Part shown: piece after piece, positions 26,914 through 36,797 of the stretch
Numbering within the stretch: the stretch's first letter is position 1
Layout: the number at the start of each line of letters is the position of its first letter
Assembly: GCF_002368195.1 (NCBI RefSeq)
Contig: NZ_AP018178.1
Coordinates: 2,934,791-2,998,790 of the forward strand
Direction: 5' to 3'
Source of the DNA: Calothrix sp. NIES-2100
GTDB lineage: Bacteria > Cyanobacteriota > Cyanobacteriia > Cyanobacteriales > Nostocaceae
DNA length: 64,000 nucleotides
The notes under the pieces: model-generated
What the model saw: only the letters and a program-made list of their open reading frames with translations
What the model was told of the DNA's origin: nothing
Databases searched by the model: none
Translations under genes and position numbers: made by a program

Positions 26914-28707
26914 ATGAAAATAGTCGCTAAAAAGAAATATTGGAAATATCTATTTTGGCTTGGGCCTTTTTTCCTGGTTGCAGGTTTGACTGCGGGATTA
27001 GTTTCCTCAACATGGGGGCCGATTTCCCTAGCATTTCTCATTACTGGAATTGTGGTTATTGGCTTATGGATTATTTTGCAAAGTCAAGAAAGTCAATGGT
27101 GGGCGCGACGTTCAACCCAAGCAGGTACTAATGCTTTAGTCGCAACCATTGCAGTATTAGCAATTTTGGGATTGATTAACTTTTTAGGTACTCGCTACCA
27201 CTACCGGGCAGATTTAACAGAAACGCAGTTATTTAGCTTAGCACCGCAATCGCGGGAATTAGTTAATAATCTATCACAGCCGATAAAAGTCTGGATTTTT
27301 GATAAAAATCCCAATCCTCAAGACCGGGATTTGCTAGAAAATTATCGTAGGCAAAATTCCAAGTTGCAATTTGAGTATGTCGATCCCGATGCTAAACCTG
27401 GAATAGCCAAAAAGTTTGGTTTTAAAGATTACGGAGAAGTTTACCTAGAATATCAAGATAAAAGACAGTTAGTGCAAGTGGTGAATGACAGGGAACGACT
27501 CTCAGAAGTGAGGTTAACTAATCGCTTGCAACAAATCACCACAGCTAACTCAGCTAAAGTTTACTTCCTCCAAGGTCATGGTGAACGCCAACTGACAGCC
27601 AGTGAAGATTCAATTTCTCAAGCGGTTCAGGAATTAACAGATAAAAATTTCACAACTTCGCCGTTAAATTTAGTTGAACAGCCCAAAGTTCCTGATGACG
27701 CGACGACTGTAGTAGTAGCAGGCCCGAAACGAGGATTGTTTGAAGGTGAAGTCAAAGCCTTACAACAATATCTCAATCGCGGCGGTAACTTAATGCTGAT
27801 GATTGACTTAGGTACAGACCCCAAACTCGACAACTTACTTAAAGATTGGGGTGTGCGTTTAGATAATCGTTTAGCAGTTGATCTTTCTAAAAGAAATGCG
27901 GAAATTGGGCCAGCAATTTCTCTAATCACAGATTACGGTCAACATCCAATTACCAAAGATTTCGCCAATGGTATTTCGTTTTATCAGTTAGCAAGACCGA
28001 TAGAAACAACTCCAGTACCTGGTATTGAGTCTACGCCTTTGCTACGAACTAAACCTTATCCCAACAGTTGGGCAGAAAGCGACCTGAAAAGTGAAAAATT
28101 AGAGTTTAATGCTGACAAAGACCTGAAAGGGCCCCTAACTTTGGGCGTGGCGTTGAAGAAAAAACTCCCAGCACCATCAGCAACTCAACCTACCCCCACA
28201 CCTTCACCATTACCATCACCCACAATCCAAGGTCAAGGGACACCGACACCATCACCATCGCCATCGCCATCGCCTATTGCTAGAGGTCAAGGAAAACCAG
28301 ATACTAGTCCAACGCCAACTCCTGCTGCATCACCATCACCAACCACCGCCAGTCAAGCCAGCCCTAGTCCAACAGCTTTACCAAGTCCCCCTAATTCTGC
28401 AATCCCAACCAACAAGCAACCGGAAACAACTCCTACCGAATCAAGGTTAGTAGTGATTGGTAATTCCGAATTTGTCAAAGATGGCTTGTTTCAACAACAA
28501 CTCAACGGCGATGTATTCCTCAACTCAGTAACTTGGCTGAGTCAACAGGATGATAAGCAACCCCTATCAATTCGCCCCAAAGAAGCCAAAGACCGCAACC
28601 TGGACATCAACGCCGCCCAAGCCGGTTTTTTAACATTATCATCGCTGCTACTGCTACCCCTGGTTGGGTTGGTAGGCGGGGCTTTGATTTGGTGGCGGAG
28701 GAGGTAG
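26914..28707 (+). CDS. GldG-family auxiliary protein of ABC exporter
   Basis: 597 aa. It has three membrane helices near the N-terminus (about 12-32, 36-54 and 75-92), then a large extracytoplasmic GldG domain (LIDLG-type fold; YRADLTETQLFSLAPQSREL, VYFLQGHGERQL, LMLMIDLGTDPKLDNLLKDW). A Pro/Ser/Thr-rich linker (about 415-505, many PSPSP and TPTP runs) leads to a last segment with NSEFVKDG and a final helix (AGFLTLSSLLLLPLVGLVGG) ending WWRRR. This is the usual layout of cyanobacterial GldG-like proteins. The start codon lies at the edge of a heptad repeat. Confidence 0.88.
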   Translation: MKIVAKKKYWKYLFWLGPFFLVAGLTAGLVSSTWGPISLAFLITGIVVIGLWIILQSQESQWWARRSTQAGTNALVATIAVLAILGLINFLGTRYHYRADLTETQLFSLAPQSRELVNNLSQPIKVWIFDKNPNPQDRDLLENYRRQNSKLQFEYVDPDAKPGIAKKFGFKDYGEVYLEYQDKRQLVQVVNDRERLSEVRLTNRLQQITTANSAKVYFLQGHGERQLTASEDSISQAVQELTDKNFTTSPLNLVEQPKVPDDATTVVVAGPKRGLFEGEVKALQQYLNRGGNLMLMIDLGTDPKLDNLLKDWGVRLDNRLAVDLSKRNAEIGPAISLITDYGQHPITKDFANGISFYQLARPIETTPVPGIESTPLLRTKPYPNSWAESDLKSEKLEFNADKDLKGPLTLGVALKKKLPAPSATQPTPTPSPLPSPTIQGQGTPTPSPSPSPSPIARGQGKPDTSPTPTPAASPSPTTASQASPSPTALPSPPNSAIPTNKQPETTPTESRLVVIGNSEFVKDGLFQQQLNGDVFLNSVTWLSQQDDKQPLSIRPKEAKDRNLDINAAQAGFLTLSSLLLLPLVGLVGGALIWWRRR

Positions 28708-28802
28708 AGGGGGCAGTGCCTCCGCTCCACTCGGCGACCGGGACAAGGGGGACAAGGAGGACAAGGAGGACAAGGGGGACAAGGGAAGGGAGAAATAACC
28801 AG

Positions 28803-28850
28803 TGCCCAATGACAAATGACAAATGACCAATGACCAATGACAAATGACCA
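28803..28850. repeat. Heptad tandem repeat (ATGACAA / ATGACCA)
   Basis: Six to seven heptads ending 3 nt before the ATG of the DUF4340 gene. Confidence 0.75.
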
Positions 28851-28853
28851 AAA

Positions 28854-29480
28854 ATGAAATTTTCGCGAACGACTTTAATTTTGCTATTGTTAGCGCTGGG
28901 TTTGGGTGCTTTTGTTTACTTTTATGAAATTCGCGGGGGGACTGTGCGGGAAGAGGTGAAGGAGAAAAAGCAGCAAATTTTCGCTTTTACGGCTGATGAT
29001 GTGCAATCTTTAGCGGTGACGACGCAAAAGCTGGCTTTGTCTTTAGAACGTAATCCCCAAGGTAGCCAGCCTAAATGGTTGCTGAAATCTCCGGTGTCGG
29101 AACCGGCGAATGATGCGATTGTTTCTTATTTGATGGATTTGTTGGTGAAAGGAAAAAGCGATCGCATTTTATCTATCCCACCTAGTCAAAAAGCAGATTT
29201 CGGTTTAGATCAACCCCAAGCAACTATCAATATCAAGCTGAAGAATCAGCAAAGCCATCAATTATTGTTAGGAAAGCCTAACCCTAACGGCAGTTCCTTA
29301 TACGTGCAAGCTGACCCAACCGTCAAACCCGATGGTAATATAGATGTGCTGTTGGTATCTAAAGATTTTGAAAATGCTGTAAATCGCGATTTATCAGAAT
29401 GGAAACAACCCGCAAATAATAGCGATACACCAACTCCAACTCCAACTCCAACTCCAACTCCAACTCCAACTGATAAGTAA
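28854..29480 (+). CDS. DUF4340-type protein, fourth gene of the exporter operon
   Basis: 208 aa. A single N-terminal helix (TTLILLLLALGLGAFVYFYE) anchors a periplasmic-facing domain with FTADDVQSLAVTTQKLALSL, WLLKSPVSEPANDAIVSYLM and LLLGKPNPNGSSLYVQAD, matching DUF4340 proteins that commonly follow GldG genes. The C-terminus is eight Thr-Pro pairs produced by an ACTCCA hexanucleotide repeat (29428-29470), a site prone to length change. Its role is unknown beyond the link to the exporter. Confidence 0.82.
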   Translation: MKFSRTTLILLLLALGLGAFVYFYEIRGGTVREEVKEKKQQIFAFTADDVQSLAVTTQKLALSLERNPQGSQPKWLLKSPVSEPANDAIVSYLMDLLVKGKSDRILSIPPSQKADFGLDQPQATINIKLKNQQSHQLLLGKPNPNGSSLYVQADPTVKPDGNIDVLLVSKDFENAVNRDLSEWKQPANNSDTPTPTPTPTPTPTPTDK

Positions 29481-29485
29481 CTGAT

Positions 29486-29581
29486 GTTGACTGTTGACTG
29501 TTGACTGTTGACGGTTCACTTCTTAACAACTGACAAATGCCCAATGCCCAATGACAAATGACAAATGACAAATGACAAATG
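29486..29581. repeat. Two heptad arrays between the DUF4340 gene and purU
   Basis: TTGACTG units (29486-29514), then ATGCCCA / ATGACAA units (from about 29530). The last heptad supplies the ATG start codon of purU. Confidence 0.75.
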
Positions 29582-30433
29582 ACTAATCCAACAGCAACAT
29601 TGTTGATTTCTTGTCCCGATCAACGGGGGTTGGTGGCGAAAATTGCTAATTTTATTTATTCTAATGGCGGCAATATTATCCATGCCGATCAGCATACAGA
29701 TTTTGGTGCGGGGTTGTTTCTCACCCGGATTGAATGGCTGTTAGCAGGGTTTAATTTACCACGGGATTTAATTGGGCCTGCATTTAATGCGATCGCACAA
29801 CCTTTGGGCGCTAAGTGGGAACTGCATTTTTCTGATACTATACCCCGGATTGCGATTTGGGTCAGTCGTCAAGACCATTGTTTATTTGACTTAATTTGGC
29901 GACATCGGGCGAAAGAATTTATCGCGGAAATACCTTTAATTATTAGTAACCATACTGGTTTAAAACCAATAGCCGAGCAATTTGGCATTGATTATCACCA
30001 TATTCCCCTTACTAAAGATAACAAAGCAGAACAGGAAATTTACCAATTAGAATTACTGCGTCGATACAACATTGACTTAGTTGTATTGGCAAAGTATATG
30101 CAAATTGTCAGTGAAGACTTTATTAGTAAATTTCCCCAAATTATTAATATTCATCATTCATTTTTACCTGCATTTATTGGTGCAAATCCCTATCACCGCG
30201 CTTTTGAACGAGGGGTGAAAATTATCGGTGCAACAGCCCATTATGCGACGGCTGATTTAGATGCAGGGCCAATTATTGAACAGGATGTAGTGCGAGTCAG
30301 CCACCGCGATACAGTTGAAGATTTAATCAGAAAAGGCAAAGATTTAGAGCGAGTTGTCTTAGCTAGAGCAGTGCGATCGCATTTACAAAACCGTGTATTA
30401 GTCTATGGTAATAGGACTGTAGTGTTTGAATAA
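29579..30433 (+). CDS. purU: Formyltetrahydrofolate deformylase
   Basis: 284 aa, normal PurU length. An N-terminal ACT domain (1-80; LLISCPDQRGLVAKIANFIY) is followed by a formyltransferase-type catalytic domain with the NIHHSFLPAF segment (catalytic Asn/His) and YATADLDAGPIIEQDV (catalytic Asp). It hydrolyses 10-formyl-THF to THF and formate, balancing one-carbon pools. The ATG overlaps an upstream heptad repeat, so a Shine-Dalgarno is missing. It is probably independent of the exporter operon. Confidence 0.95.
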   Translation: MTNPTATLLISCPDQRGLVAKIANFIYSNGGNIIHADQHTDFGAGLFLTRIEWLLAGFNLPRDLIGPAFNAIAQPLGAKWELHFSDTIPRIAIWVSRQDHCLFDLIWRHRAKEFIAEIPLIISNHTGLKPIAEQFGIDYHHIPLTKDNKAEQEIYQLELLRRYNIDLVVLAKYMQIVSEDFISKFPQIINIHHSFLPAFIGANPYHRAFERGVKIIGATAHYATADLDAGPIIEQDVVRVSHRDTVEDLIRKGKDLERVVLARAVRSHLQNRVLVYGNRTVVFE

Positions 30434-31258
30434 ATCACTCGCAGTTATACGAATTTGCCAAAAGAATATGACAAATGGGAAGGGCACAACAATATAGTGT
30501 CCTTTCTAATAATTTATGTCTCGCCAGGTTATCCTGCCTTAATCCGCTTTGCGTCTACATACCTCAACCTGAATTACATCTCTACTTTGCGTTCTCTATG
30601 GTTCACAAAATTGATTGTTTTAACCGCAGAGCGCACAGAAAGCACAGAGACAAAAGTCAACTTATTTTTACTAAAACTCAGAGAATATCAACATATCTTA
30701 CTTTTTAAAATATATCTCAGTTTTTAATAATTCTTTTAACCAAGCATCAATTAAGCGTCTACTTCAATCATGTAAAGCTAATAGTCTAGCTGCTCAAAAG
30801 TCTAATTTTATCTTAGTAAGATTACAGTTGAAAGACTGGCACAAACTCACTATAAAAATTCTTGAGAGAGAGTTAGTCTACTGTGAAATCTGCACTAGTG
30901 GTGTATCAGACAAGAACATACTGACTTGGCATCTAGGAATCCGATTTTGTTGTTGAAAAAGATGACTATAAAAGCCAAACAGGTAGATATGTTTGAGACA
31001 AAACCATGAGGCTAACAGATAAATTTACCTAACAAGCGCGCAGAATTATCAAAATTTATAACTTTGCGTTGAGATGTCTTTGCTGTGAGTAAATTTCTCA
31101 GCATGAAGTTGTTTTTCGCCAAAAAAATCAACTAATTTATCACGAGCAAACACTGACATTAAAACTTTTAGGAAATATCTGGCTAATCATTACAGGGTAA
31201 TTACTTTTACCCTGACTTGTCCCTATCTTATTCCCAAAATTTTCGGAGATTGATAATT
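30434..31258. other. AT-rich intergenic region, no gene supported
   Basis: About 820 bp. It contains a common spacer motif (ACCGCAGAGCGCACAGAAAG, near 30633) and otherwise AT-rich sequence. Short frames here lack ribosome-binding sites and overlap the spacer repeat. Confidence 0.4.
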
Positions 31259-32722
31259 ATGCTTTCAAATACTACTGTCTCTATAGTTGTAGCAAACGAA
31301 GCAGATGACGACTTAGATGGCATTATTGATTTTAATTCAACTGGTAAAATCACTAATATCTATGATGCTAAAGGTAACCTAAAAAAATCGATTTATGAGT
31401 CTGATTTCGATAATGATGGCATCATTGATTCAATATTAATTGAGAAAAATACTTATGAGAAAAAAGGTAACCTCACCAAATTAATATCTGAATTTGATGA
31501 CAATAATGACGGTATCATTGATTCAAGTTCCAGCGTGAAAAAGACCTATGATAAAAAAGGTAACCTCACCAGATCTAGATCTAAATTTGATAACAATGGA
31601 GATGGCATCATTGATTCAAGATCCAGTCTGAAAAAGACCTATGACAAGAAAGGTAACCTCACCAGTTCAATATCTGAATCTGATAACAATGGAGATGGCA
31701 AGATTGATTCAAGATCCATTGAGAAAAATACCTATGACAAGAAAGGTAACCTCACCAATTTTGTCTCGGAAATTGATAATAATGGTGATGGCATTCTTAA
31801 TTTCAGAAGGACTACTGATTATACTTATGATAAAAAAGGTAGCTTAATCAATTTACTCAATGAAGTTGATAACAACGGTGATGGCATTCTTGATTTCATA
31901 AGCAGTACTAAAAAGACCTATGATAAAAAAGGTAACCTAATAAAATCAGTGTTTGAAATTGATAACAACGGTGATGGCATCAGCGATAGAAAAGATATCA
32001 CTACTAATAGTTATGACAAAAAAGATAACTTAATAAAATCAGTATTTGAACTCGATAGAAATAATGATGGCGCTATCGAACTAAAAGATATTACTACTAA
32101 TAGTTATGACAAAAAAGGTAACTTGATCAACTCTTTGTATACAGACGATCGCAATAATGATGGAATCATCGACTGGAAAGAAAATACTACTAATAGTTAT
32201 GACAAAAAAGGTAACTTAATCAACTTCGTGCGTGAAGATGATTTTAATGCTGATGGTATCGTGGATGTCAGAGACACTTTTAATCGAGCCTATAACAGCC
32301 AAGGTATCTTAATCAGCTCGGTATTTGAAGAAGATTTTGAGGTGGATGGTATTATTGATTACATAGATGCTCAGTTCTATAATGACCAAGGTAACAAAAC
32401 CAGTGCAGTGGAAGGATTTGATTACAATGGTGATGGCGTTTTTGATACAAAAACAACCTATACTTTCACTTATACAGACAACCTCATCGGTACAGGCGAT
32501 CGCCAAACTTTGGTCGTAGGAAGCGATTACTTGGCTGATGCGATCGCAGTAGATACCGCAAATATTTCTCAATCACTAGAATTACAACAAGTATTTGGTT
32601 TGAATTCTAATAATAAAGTAAATGCACTATCGGACAACTTTACATTGGATCAAATGTTTTTGCAGGATCAGCCGATATTAGGAAGTTCGTGGGGAATTAC
32701 GGTTGATAACCCAATTCTATAA
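31259..32722 (+). CDS. Asp-rich repeat protein with 13 EF-hand-like 31-residue repeats
   Basis: 487 aa. About 13 repeats of 31 residues cover residues 13-410, consensus D.NNDGIID.....K.TYDKKGNL. Each begins with DxNxDGxxD, the calcium-loop pattern of EF-hands, dockerins and thrombospondin type 3 repeats, and carries a YDKKGNL segment that recalls YD/RHS repeats. The last unit is degenerate and is followed by a unique C-terminus (QSLELQQVFGLNSNNKVNAL). No classical signal peptide is seen; if secreted it would use another route. The ATG at 31259 with GGAGA 9 nt upstream is preferred over a TTG at 31217. Composition is much more Asn/Lys-rich than its neighbours. Confidence 0.82.
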   Translation: MLSNTTVSIVVANEADDDLDGIIDFNSTGKITNIYDAKGNLKKSIYESDFDNDGIIDSILIEKNTYEKKGNLTKLISEFDDNNDGIIDSSSSVKKTYDKKGNLTRSRSKFDNNGDGIIDSRSSLKKTYDKKGNLTSSISESDNNGDGKIDSRSIEKNTYDKKGNLTNFVSEIDNNGDGILNFRRTTDYTYDKKGSLINLLNEVDNNGDGILDFISSTKKTYDKKGNLIKSVFEIDNNGDGISDRKDITTNSYDKKDNLIKSVFELDRNNDGAIELKDITTNSYDKKGNLINSLYTDDRNNDGIIDWKENTTNSYDKKGNLINFVREDDFNADGIVDVRDTFNRAYNSQGILISSVFEEDFEVDGIIDYIDAQFYNDQGNKTSAVEGFDYNGDGVFDTKTTYTFTYTDNLIGTGDRQTLVVGSDYLADAIAVDTANISQSLELQQVFGLNSNNKVNALSDNFTLDQMFLQDQPILGSSWGITVDNPIL

Positions 32723-32881
32723 ATTTATTGGACTTGGGAAAATATGAGGACACAAAACACAAGGTTAAGCTAATACTGAGTCTTGTGTCTCCTTGTCCTT
32801 ATTGTCCCTTTTTCCATAGAGATTGCTAAAATCCTGTTATCATAACTACTCACGCAGCAGGATCTAGAAAAAGCGATCGCT

Positions 32882-35044
32882 ATGCTTCAGTATCCCAATC
32901 TCGAACAAGCGCTAAAATATCACTTCGGTTACGACCGATTTCGTCCGGGACAACGGCAAATTATCGAAGATGCGCTGCAAAATCGGGATTTGTTGGTGGT
33001 GATGCCTACGGGTGGGGGAAAGTCTTTGTGCTTTCAGCTACCTGCGCTGTTAAAGAAGGGTTTAACGGTGGTGGTGTCGCCGTTGATTGCTTTGATGCAA
33101 GACCAAGTGGAAGGACTGCGCAATAATAATATCTCAGCCACATTCCTTAATAGTAGTTTGAATGCTTATCAAGTGCGATCGCGGGAAGAAGCCATCCTCG
33201 CTGGTAAAGTTAAATTACTGTACGTCGCTCCGGAACGTCTTCTCAGTGAAAGATTTCTCCCGTTTCTGGATTTAATCAATCACCAAATGGGGATTTCTAC
33301 CTTTGCGATTGATGAAGCCCATTGTGTCTCGGAGTGGGGACACGATTTTCGCCCAGAATACCGCCAATTAAGATCTGTGCGGAAACGTTATCCTCAGGTT
33401 CCCACTCTGGCGCTAACCGCCACAGCTACCGATCGCGTCCGGGGTGATATCATCCAACAATTAGCTCTAAAGCAACCGAGTATCCACATAGCTAGCTTTA
33501 ACCGCCAAAATCTTTATTATGAAGTCCGGGCGAAAACTAAATATGCTTACGCTGAGTTATTAGAATTAATTCGGGACACTTCCGGCGCAGTCATTATTTA
33601 TTGTTTAACTCGGAAAAAAGTTGAGGAACTGACTTTTAAACTGCAAAAAGATAAGATTTCGGCTTTATCTTATCATGCCGGCTTACCTGATGATGAACGC
33701 AGCAAAAATCAAACGCGATTTATTCGTGATGATGTCAGGGTAATGGTAGCCACTATTGCTTTTGGAATGGGAATTAATAAGCCTGATGTCAGGTTAGTAG
33801 TTCACTTTGATATTCCTCGCAATTTAGAGAGTTACTATCAAGAATCAGGCAGAGCCGGCAGAGATGGGGAACCATCGCGCTGTACAATATTTTTTAGTTT
33901 TGGTGATATTAAAACAATTGAATGGAGTATTGATCAAAAAACCGATCCCCAAGAACAGTTAATCGCCAAACAACAATTAAGGCAGATGATAGATTATGCC
34001 GAGGGGACAGATTGTCGGCGGACGATTCAGTTAAGTTATTTTGGCGAACGCTTTCCTGGGAATTGCGGTAACTGTGACAATTGTCGTTATCCCAAACCGA
34101 TGCAAGATTGGACAATTGAAGCGATGAAATTCTTATCTTGCGTAGCGCGTTGTAAAGAAAGATTTGGGATGTTGCACATTATTGATGTGTTGCGCGGTGG
34201 GAAAAGTCAGAAAATTATCCAAAACGAACACGATAAGCTTTCTACCTACGGTATTGGTAAAGATAGAAGCGTGGATGAATGGCGAATGCTGGGGCGATCG
34301 CTTTTGCATCAAGGTTTATTAGAACAAACCAGCGATGGCTATTCAGTATTAAAGCTTAACGCCTTGAGTTGGGAAGTAATGCGGCGACAGCGTACAGTTA
34401 GCTTGGCTGTTCCCATAGTACAGAAGATTACTTGGGAAGAGGGAAGTGAAAAAGCCGCTGATGCAGAAATCTTAATGCAACGATTGCGATCGCTGCGTAA
34501 ACAATTAGCTGATGAACAGTCTGTACCACCTTACGTAGTTTTTCAAGATTCCACCTTGAAATTAATGGCACAGATGCAACCAAAAACTTTAACTGAATTT
34601 GCTAAACTTTCCGGTGTCGGTAGTCATAAACTGGCGCAATATGGAGAGAAGTTTCTCACAGAAATTCGCGCCTATCGTCAAGAACAAGGTTTTATCGATC
34701 CACAAGATAATTTTAAACCTGTTGTTAGTCTTGGCTCGCCTTCCGACACAGAATTAGTCACATTACAATTACATCAACAAGGTTTCAGCGTTGACGAAAT
34801 TGCCCGAAAAAGAAATATTCGCCCGACAACAATTATCCGTCACCTTTCAGATTTAGTTGAGAAAAACCAGTCTGTAGATTTAAATCAATTGGTTCCTTTA
34901 GAAAAACAAAAGAAAATTTGGCAAGTTTTAGAAGTCCTTGGTGATATTGCGCTTACCCCAATTCGCGAACAATTGGGAGAGAGTTATACTTTTGATGAAA
35001 TCCGCTTAGTTCGGGGAAAGTGGCGACGGGAAAACCGGAAGTAA
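32882..35044 (+). CDS. recQ: ATP-dependent DNA helicase RecQ
   Basis: 720 aa. The superfamily 2 motifs are intact: FRPGQRQIIEDAL (motif 0), Walker A MPTGGGKS (41-48), IDEAHC (DEAH-type box), LTATAT, and the motif VI region ESGRAGRDGEPS. The RecQ-type zinc site CGNCDNC lies after the helicase core, then the RQC winged helix, an HRDC-like part (about 540-600) and a C-terminal helix-turn-helix (VDEIARKRNIRPTTIIRHLS). It unwinds DNA 3'-5' in recombination and replication fork repair. A HIP1-type site lies just before the ATG. Single gene, no evident operon. Confidence 0.95.
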   Translation: MLQYPNLEQALKYHFGYDRFRPGQRQIIEDALQNRDLLVVMPTGGGKSLCFQLPALLKKGLTVVVSPLIALMQDQVEGLRNNNISATFLNSSLNAYQVRSREEAILAGKVKLLYVAPERLLSERFLPFLDLINHQMGISTFAIDEAHCVSEWGHDFRPEYRQLRSVRKRYPQVPTLALTATATDRVRGDIIQQLALKQPSIHIASFNRQNLYYEVRAKTKYAYAELLELIRDTSGAVIIYCLTRKKVEELTFKLQKDKISALSYHAGLPDDERSKNQTRFIRDDVRVMVATIAFGMGINKPDVRLVVHFDIPRNLESYYQESGRAGRDGEPSRCTIFFSFGDIKTIEWSIDQKTDPQEQLIAKQQLRQMIDYAEGTDCRRTIQLSYFGERFPGNCGNCDNCRYPKPMQDWTIEAMKFLSCVARCKERFGMLHIIDVLRGGKSQKIIQNEHDKLSTYGIGKDRSVDEWRMLGRSLLHQGLLEQTSDGYSVLKLNALSWEVMRRQRTVSLAVPIVQKITWEEGSEKAADAEILMQRLRSLRKQLADEQSVPPYVVFQDSTLKLMAQMQPKTLTEFAKLSGVGSHKLAQYGEKFLTEIRAYRQEQGFIDPQDNFKPVVSLGSPSDTELVTLQLHQQGFSVDEIARKRNIRPTTIIRHLSDLVEKNQSVDLNQLVPLEKQKKIWQVLEVLGDIALTPIREQLGESYTFDEIRLVRGKWRRENRK

Positions 35045-35107
35045 TATCGTCTCCAGTTACAGCTATTTTCAGATAAATATACCAAGCTGTAGGGGCACGG
35101 CACCAGT

Positions 35108-35290
35108 CATACGTGTCAACTTAACGTGAAACCCTTATGAAGATGTAATTTTAAATTCACTCACTTACCATCACTCAACGCGTTACCCCACCCCAGTTTT
35201 GTCTAAAGCCAAAACGTCCCCTCCCCGCAAGCGGGGAGGGGATAAAGGGGTGGGGTAAAATGCCTGTGGAAGAAGCGTTTGAGCTTAAAA
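35108..35290 (-). mobile_element. Degenerate 193-197-bp MITE copy (reverse orientation)
   Basis: Starts CATACGTGTCAACTTAACGT and carries the GGGGTAAAATGCCTGTGGAA... module found reversed at 56690-56720, plus a G/C-rich hairpin (CCCCTCCCCGC / GCGGGGAGGGG). The far end breaks off after GCTTAA, so one terminal repeat is lost. It lies next to GTAGGGGCACGGCA, part of the other MITE family. Confidence 0.65.
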
Positions 35291-35335
35291 GGAGGTCACT
35301 TGTACTCTCGCAAGTCGAAGTATTACGAATTGATA

Positions 35336-36703
35336 TTACACCTGAATAGCAGACTTTTCTGCTTTTTGCCTTTGTCCCGTTGCAATTAACCATTTACCAC
35401 TAGAAGGTGCTAAAGTTACGCCTCGTCGAATAGGTTTAACTGAATAATTCTCCACCAATTTTAAATCCATCTGAGATAAAACTGTCGCTAACACCAGTTT
35501 CATTTCAAATAACGCAAAAGCCATACCCAAACAACGCCGATTCCCACCACCAAAAGGGAGATATTCAGAGAATGAATATTGCTTTTCTAAAAACCTTTCC
35601 GGTTGAAATTTGTCCGGTTGGGGATATAAATCGGGACGGTGATGAATTAAATAAATACAGCCGAGTAACATTGTTCCTGGTGCAAATTTATGACCCATAA
35701 TTTCTATAGGTGACTTAACAATGCGGGGAATAGTAATCATCGCGATGGGATAAATGCGGAGTGTCTCTTGACATACAGCATTTAAATAGGGAAGACGGGT
35801 GATTTCATTTAAATCTGCATTGTGAAAACTATCCAACTCAGCTAACAGTTTCTCTCGCACTGAGGGTAAATGGTGAATCCAGTATAATGCCCATGTTAAA
35901 GCTGAGGCTGTAGTTTCATGACCGGCGACAAGTAGAGTCATTAACTCATCACGTAACTCTACATCAGTCATGAGTTCACCATTTTCATCACGGGCTGACA
36001 TCATCAGCGAAAGAATATCATTCCGCGATGGATCTGGATGATTTCTGCGTTCTTGAATTTCTGCATAGAGTAGTTTGTCAATTTCTTCCCGTTGATAAAG
36101 AAAATTTCCCCAAGGACTCCAGCGGCCTAAATTTAACCGTAACGCAGGGATAAAAGATAAAGTAGCGCGTAAAGAAGAAGATGATAACCCCAAAATTGAG
36201 CATAAGCGTGTTTGCAACTGATTGTAGCGATCGCCTTCATGTAGACCAAACACCGCTTTTAAAATTACTTGCAAAGTAATTTCTTTCATGGAATGAGATA
36301 CAGAAAAAGGCTCACCAATTTGCCACTTACTGATGACATTTTTGGTTAGTTGAGTAATCAAATCGCCATAAGCCCTCATGCGATCGCCATGAAAAGACGG
36401 TGTTAATAATTTTCTTTGGCGTTGATGAGTTTTCCCTGATAGCAGTAATAAGGAGTTATCTCCTAATAATGGTTGTAAAATTGCGGCTGAAGCTCTAGAG
36501 TCTAGGTTTTCTAAATGAGTGGTAAAAATCTCCTGTATGGCTTGGGGATTGCTCATAAATACCATTGGCTGTTTGTTAGTTAGCCAGAGGGTAAAAAAAT
36601 CACCACAAGTTTGCTGAGATGCTTCCATTAGCTGCAATGGATTGTAAATCCACTGCAATAGCTGCATGAATTTTGGCATTTTGGGACTATCTGGAAGCGA
36701 CAT
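35336..36703 (-). CDS. Cytochrome P450, CYP110-like
   Basis: About 455 aa from the ATG at 36703 (MSLPDSPKMPKFMQLLQWIY), which is preceded by AGGA at good spacing; two upstream starts (36730 and a TTG at 36757 inside a heptad repeat) are less likely. P450 landmarks: I-helix AGHETTASALTW, K-helix ETLR, PERF meander, and the heme-binding loop FGGGNRRCLGMAF with the Cys ligand. The sequence style fits CYP110, the P450 family characteristic of filamentous cyanobacteria and reported to oxidise fatty acids, alkanes and terpenes. No terpene synthase is adjacent, so the substrate cannot be predicted. Confidence 0.92.
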   Translation of the reverse strand: MSLPDSPKMPKFMQLLQWIYNPLQLMEASQQTCGDFFTLWLTNKQPMVFMSNPQAIQEIFTTHLENLDSRASAAILQPLLGDNSLLLLSGKTHQRQRKLLTPSFHGDRMRAYGDLITQLTKNVISKWQIGEPFSVSHSMKEITLQVILKAVFGLHEGDRYNQLQTRLCSILGLSSSSLRATLSFIPALRLNLGRWSPWGNFLYQREEIDKLLYAEIQERRNHPDPSRNDILSLMMSARDENGELMTDVELRDELMTLLVAGHETTASALTWALYWIHHLPSVREKLLAELDSFHNADLNEITRLPYLNAVCQETLRIYPIAMITIPRIVKSPIEIMGHKFAPGTMLLGCIYLIHHRPDLYPQPDKFQPERFLEKQYSFSEYLPFGGGNRRCLGMAFALFEMKLVLATVLSQMDLKLVENYSVKPIRRGVTLAPSSGKWLIATGQRQKAEKSAIQV

Positions 36704-36745
36704 AATCAAGTTCCTGTTTGCAGTGTTCATTTCAGGGTAGCAAAA

Positions 36746-36794
36746 GTCAATGGTCAATGGTCATTTGTCATTGGTCATTGGTCATTGGTCATTA
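36746..36794. repeat. Heptad repeat (TCATTGG) upstream of the P450 gene
   Basis: About six TCATTGG-type heptads. On the reverse strand they offer a false TTG start to the P450 frame. Confidence 0.75.
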
Positions 36795-36797
36795 GTT

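Noticed and set aside
30455..30727. Frames of 90 and 77 codons after purU
   Set aside because: They run through a common spacer repeat (ACCGCAGAGCGCACAG...) in two frames and lack ribosome-binding sites.
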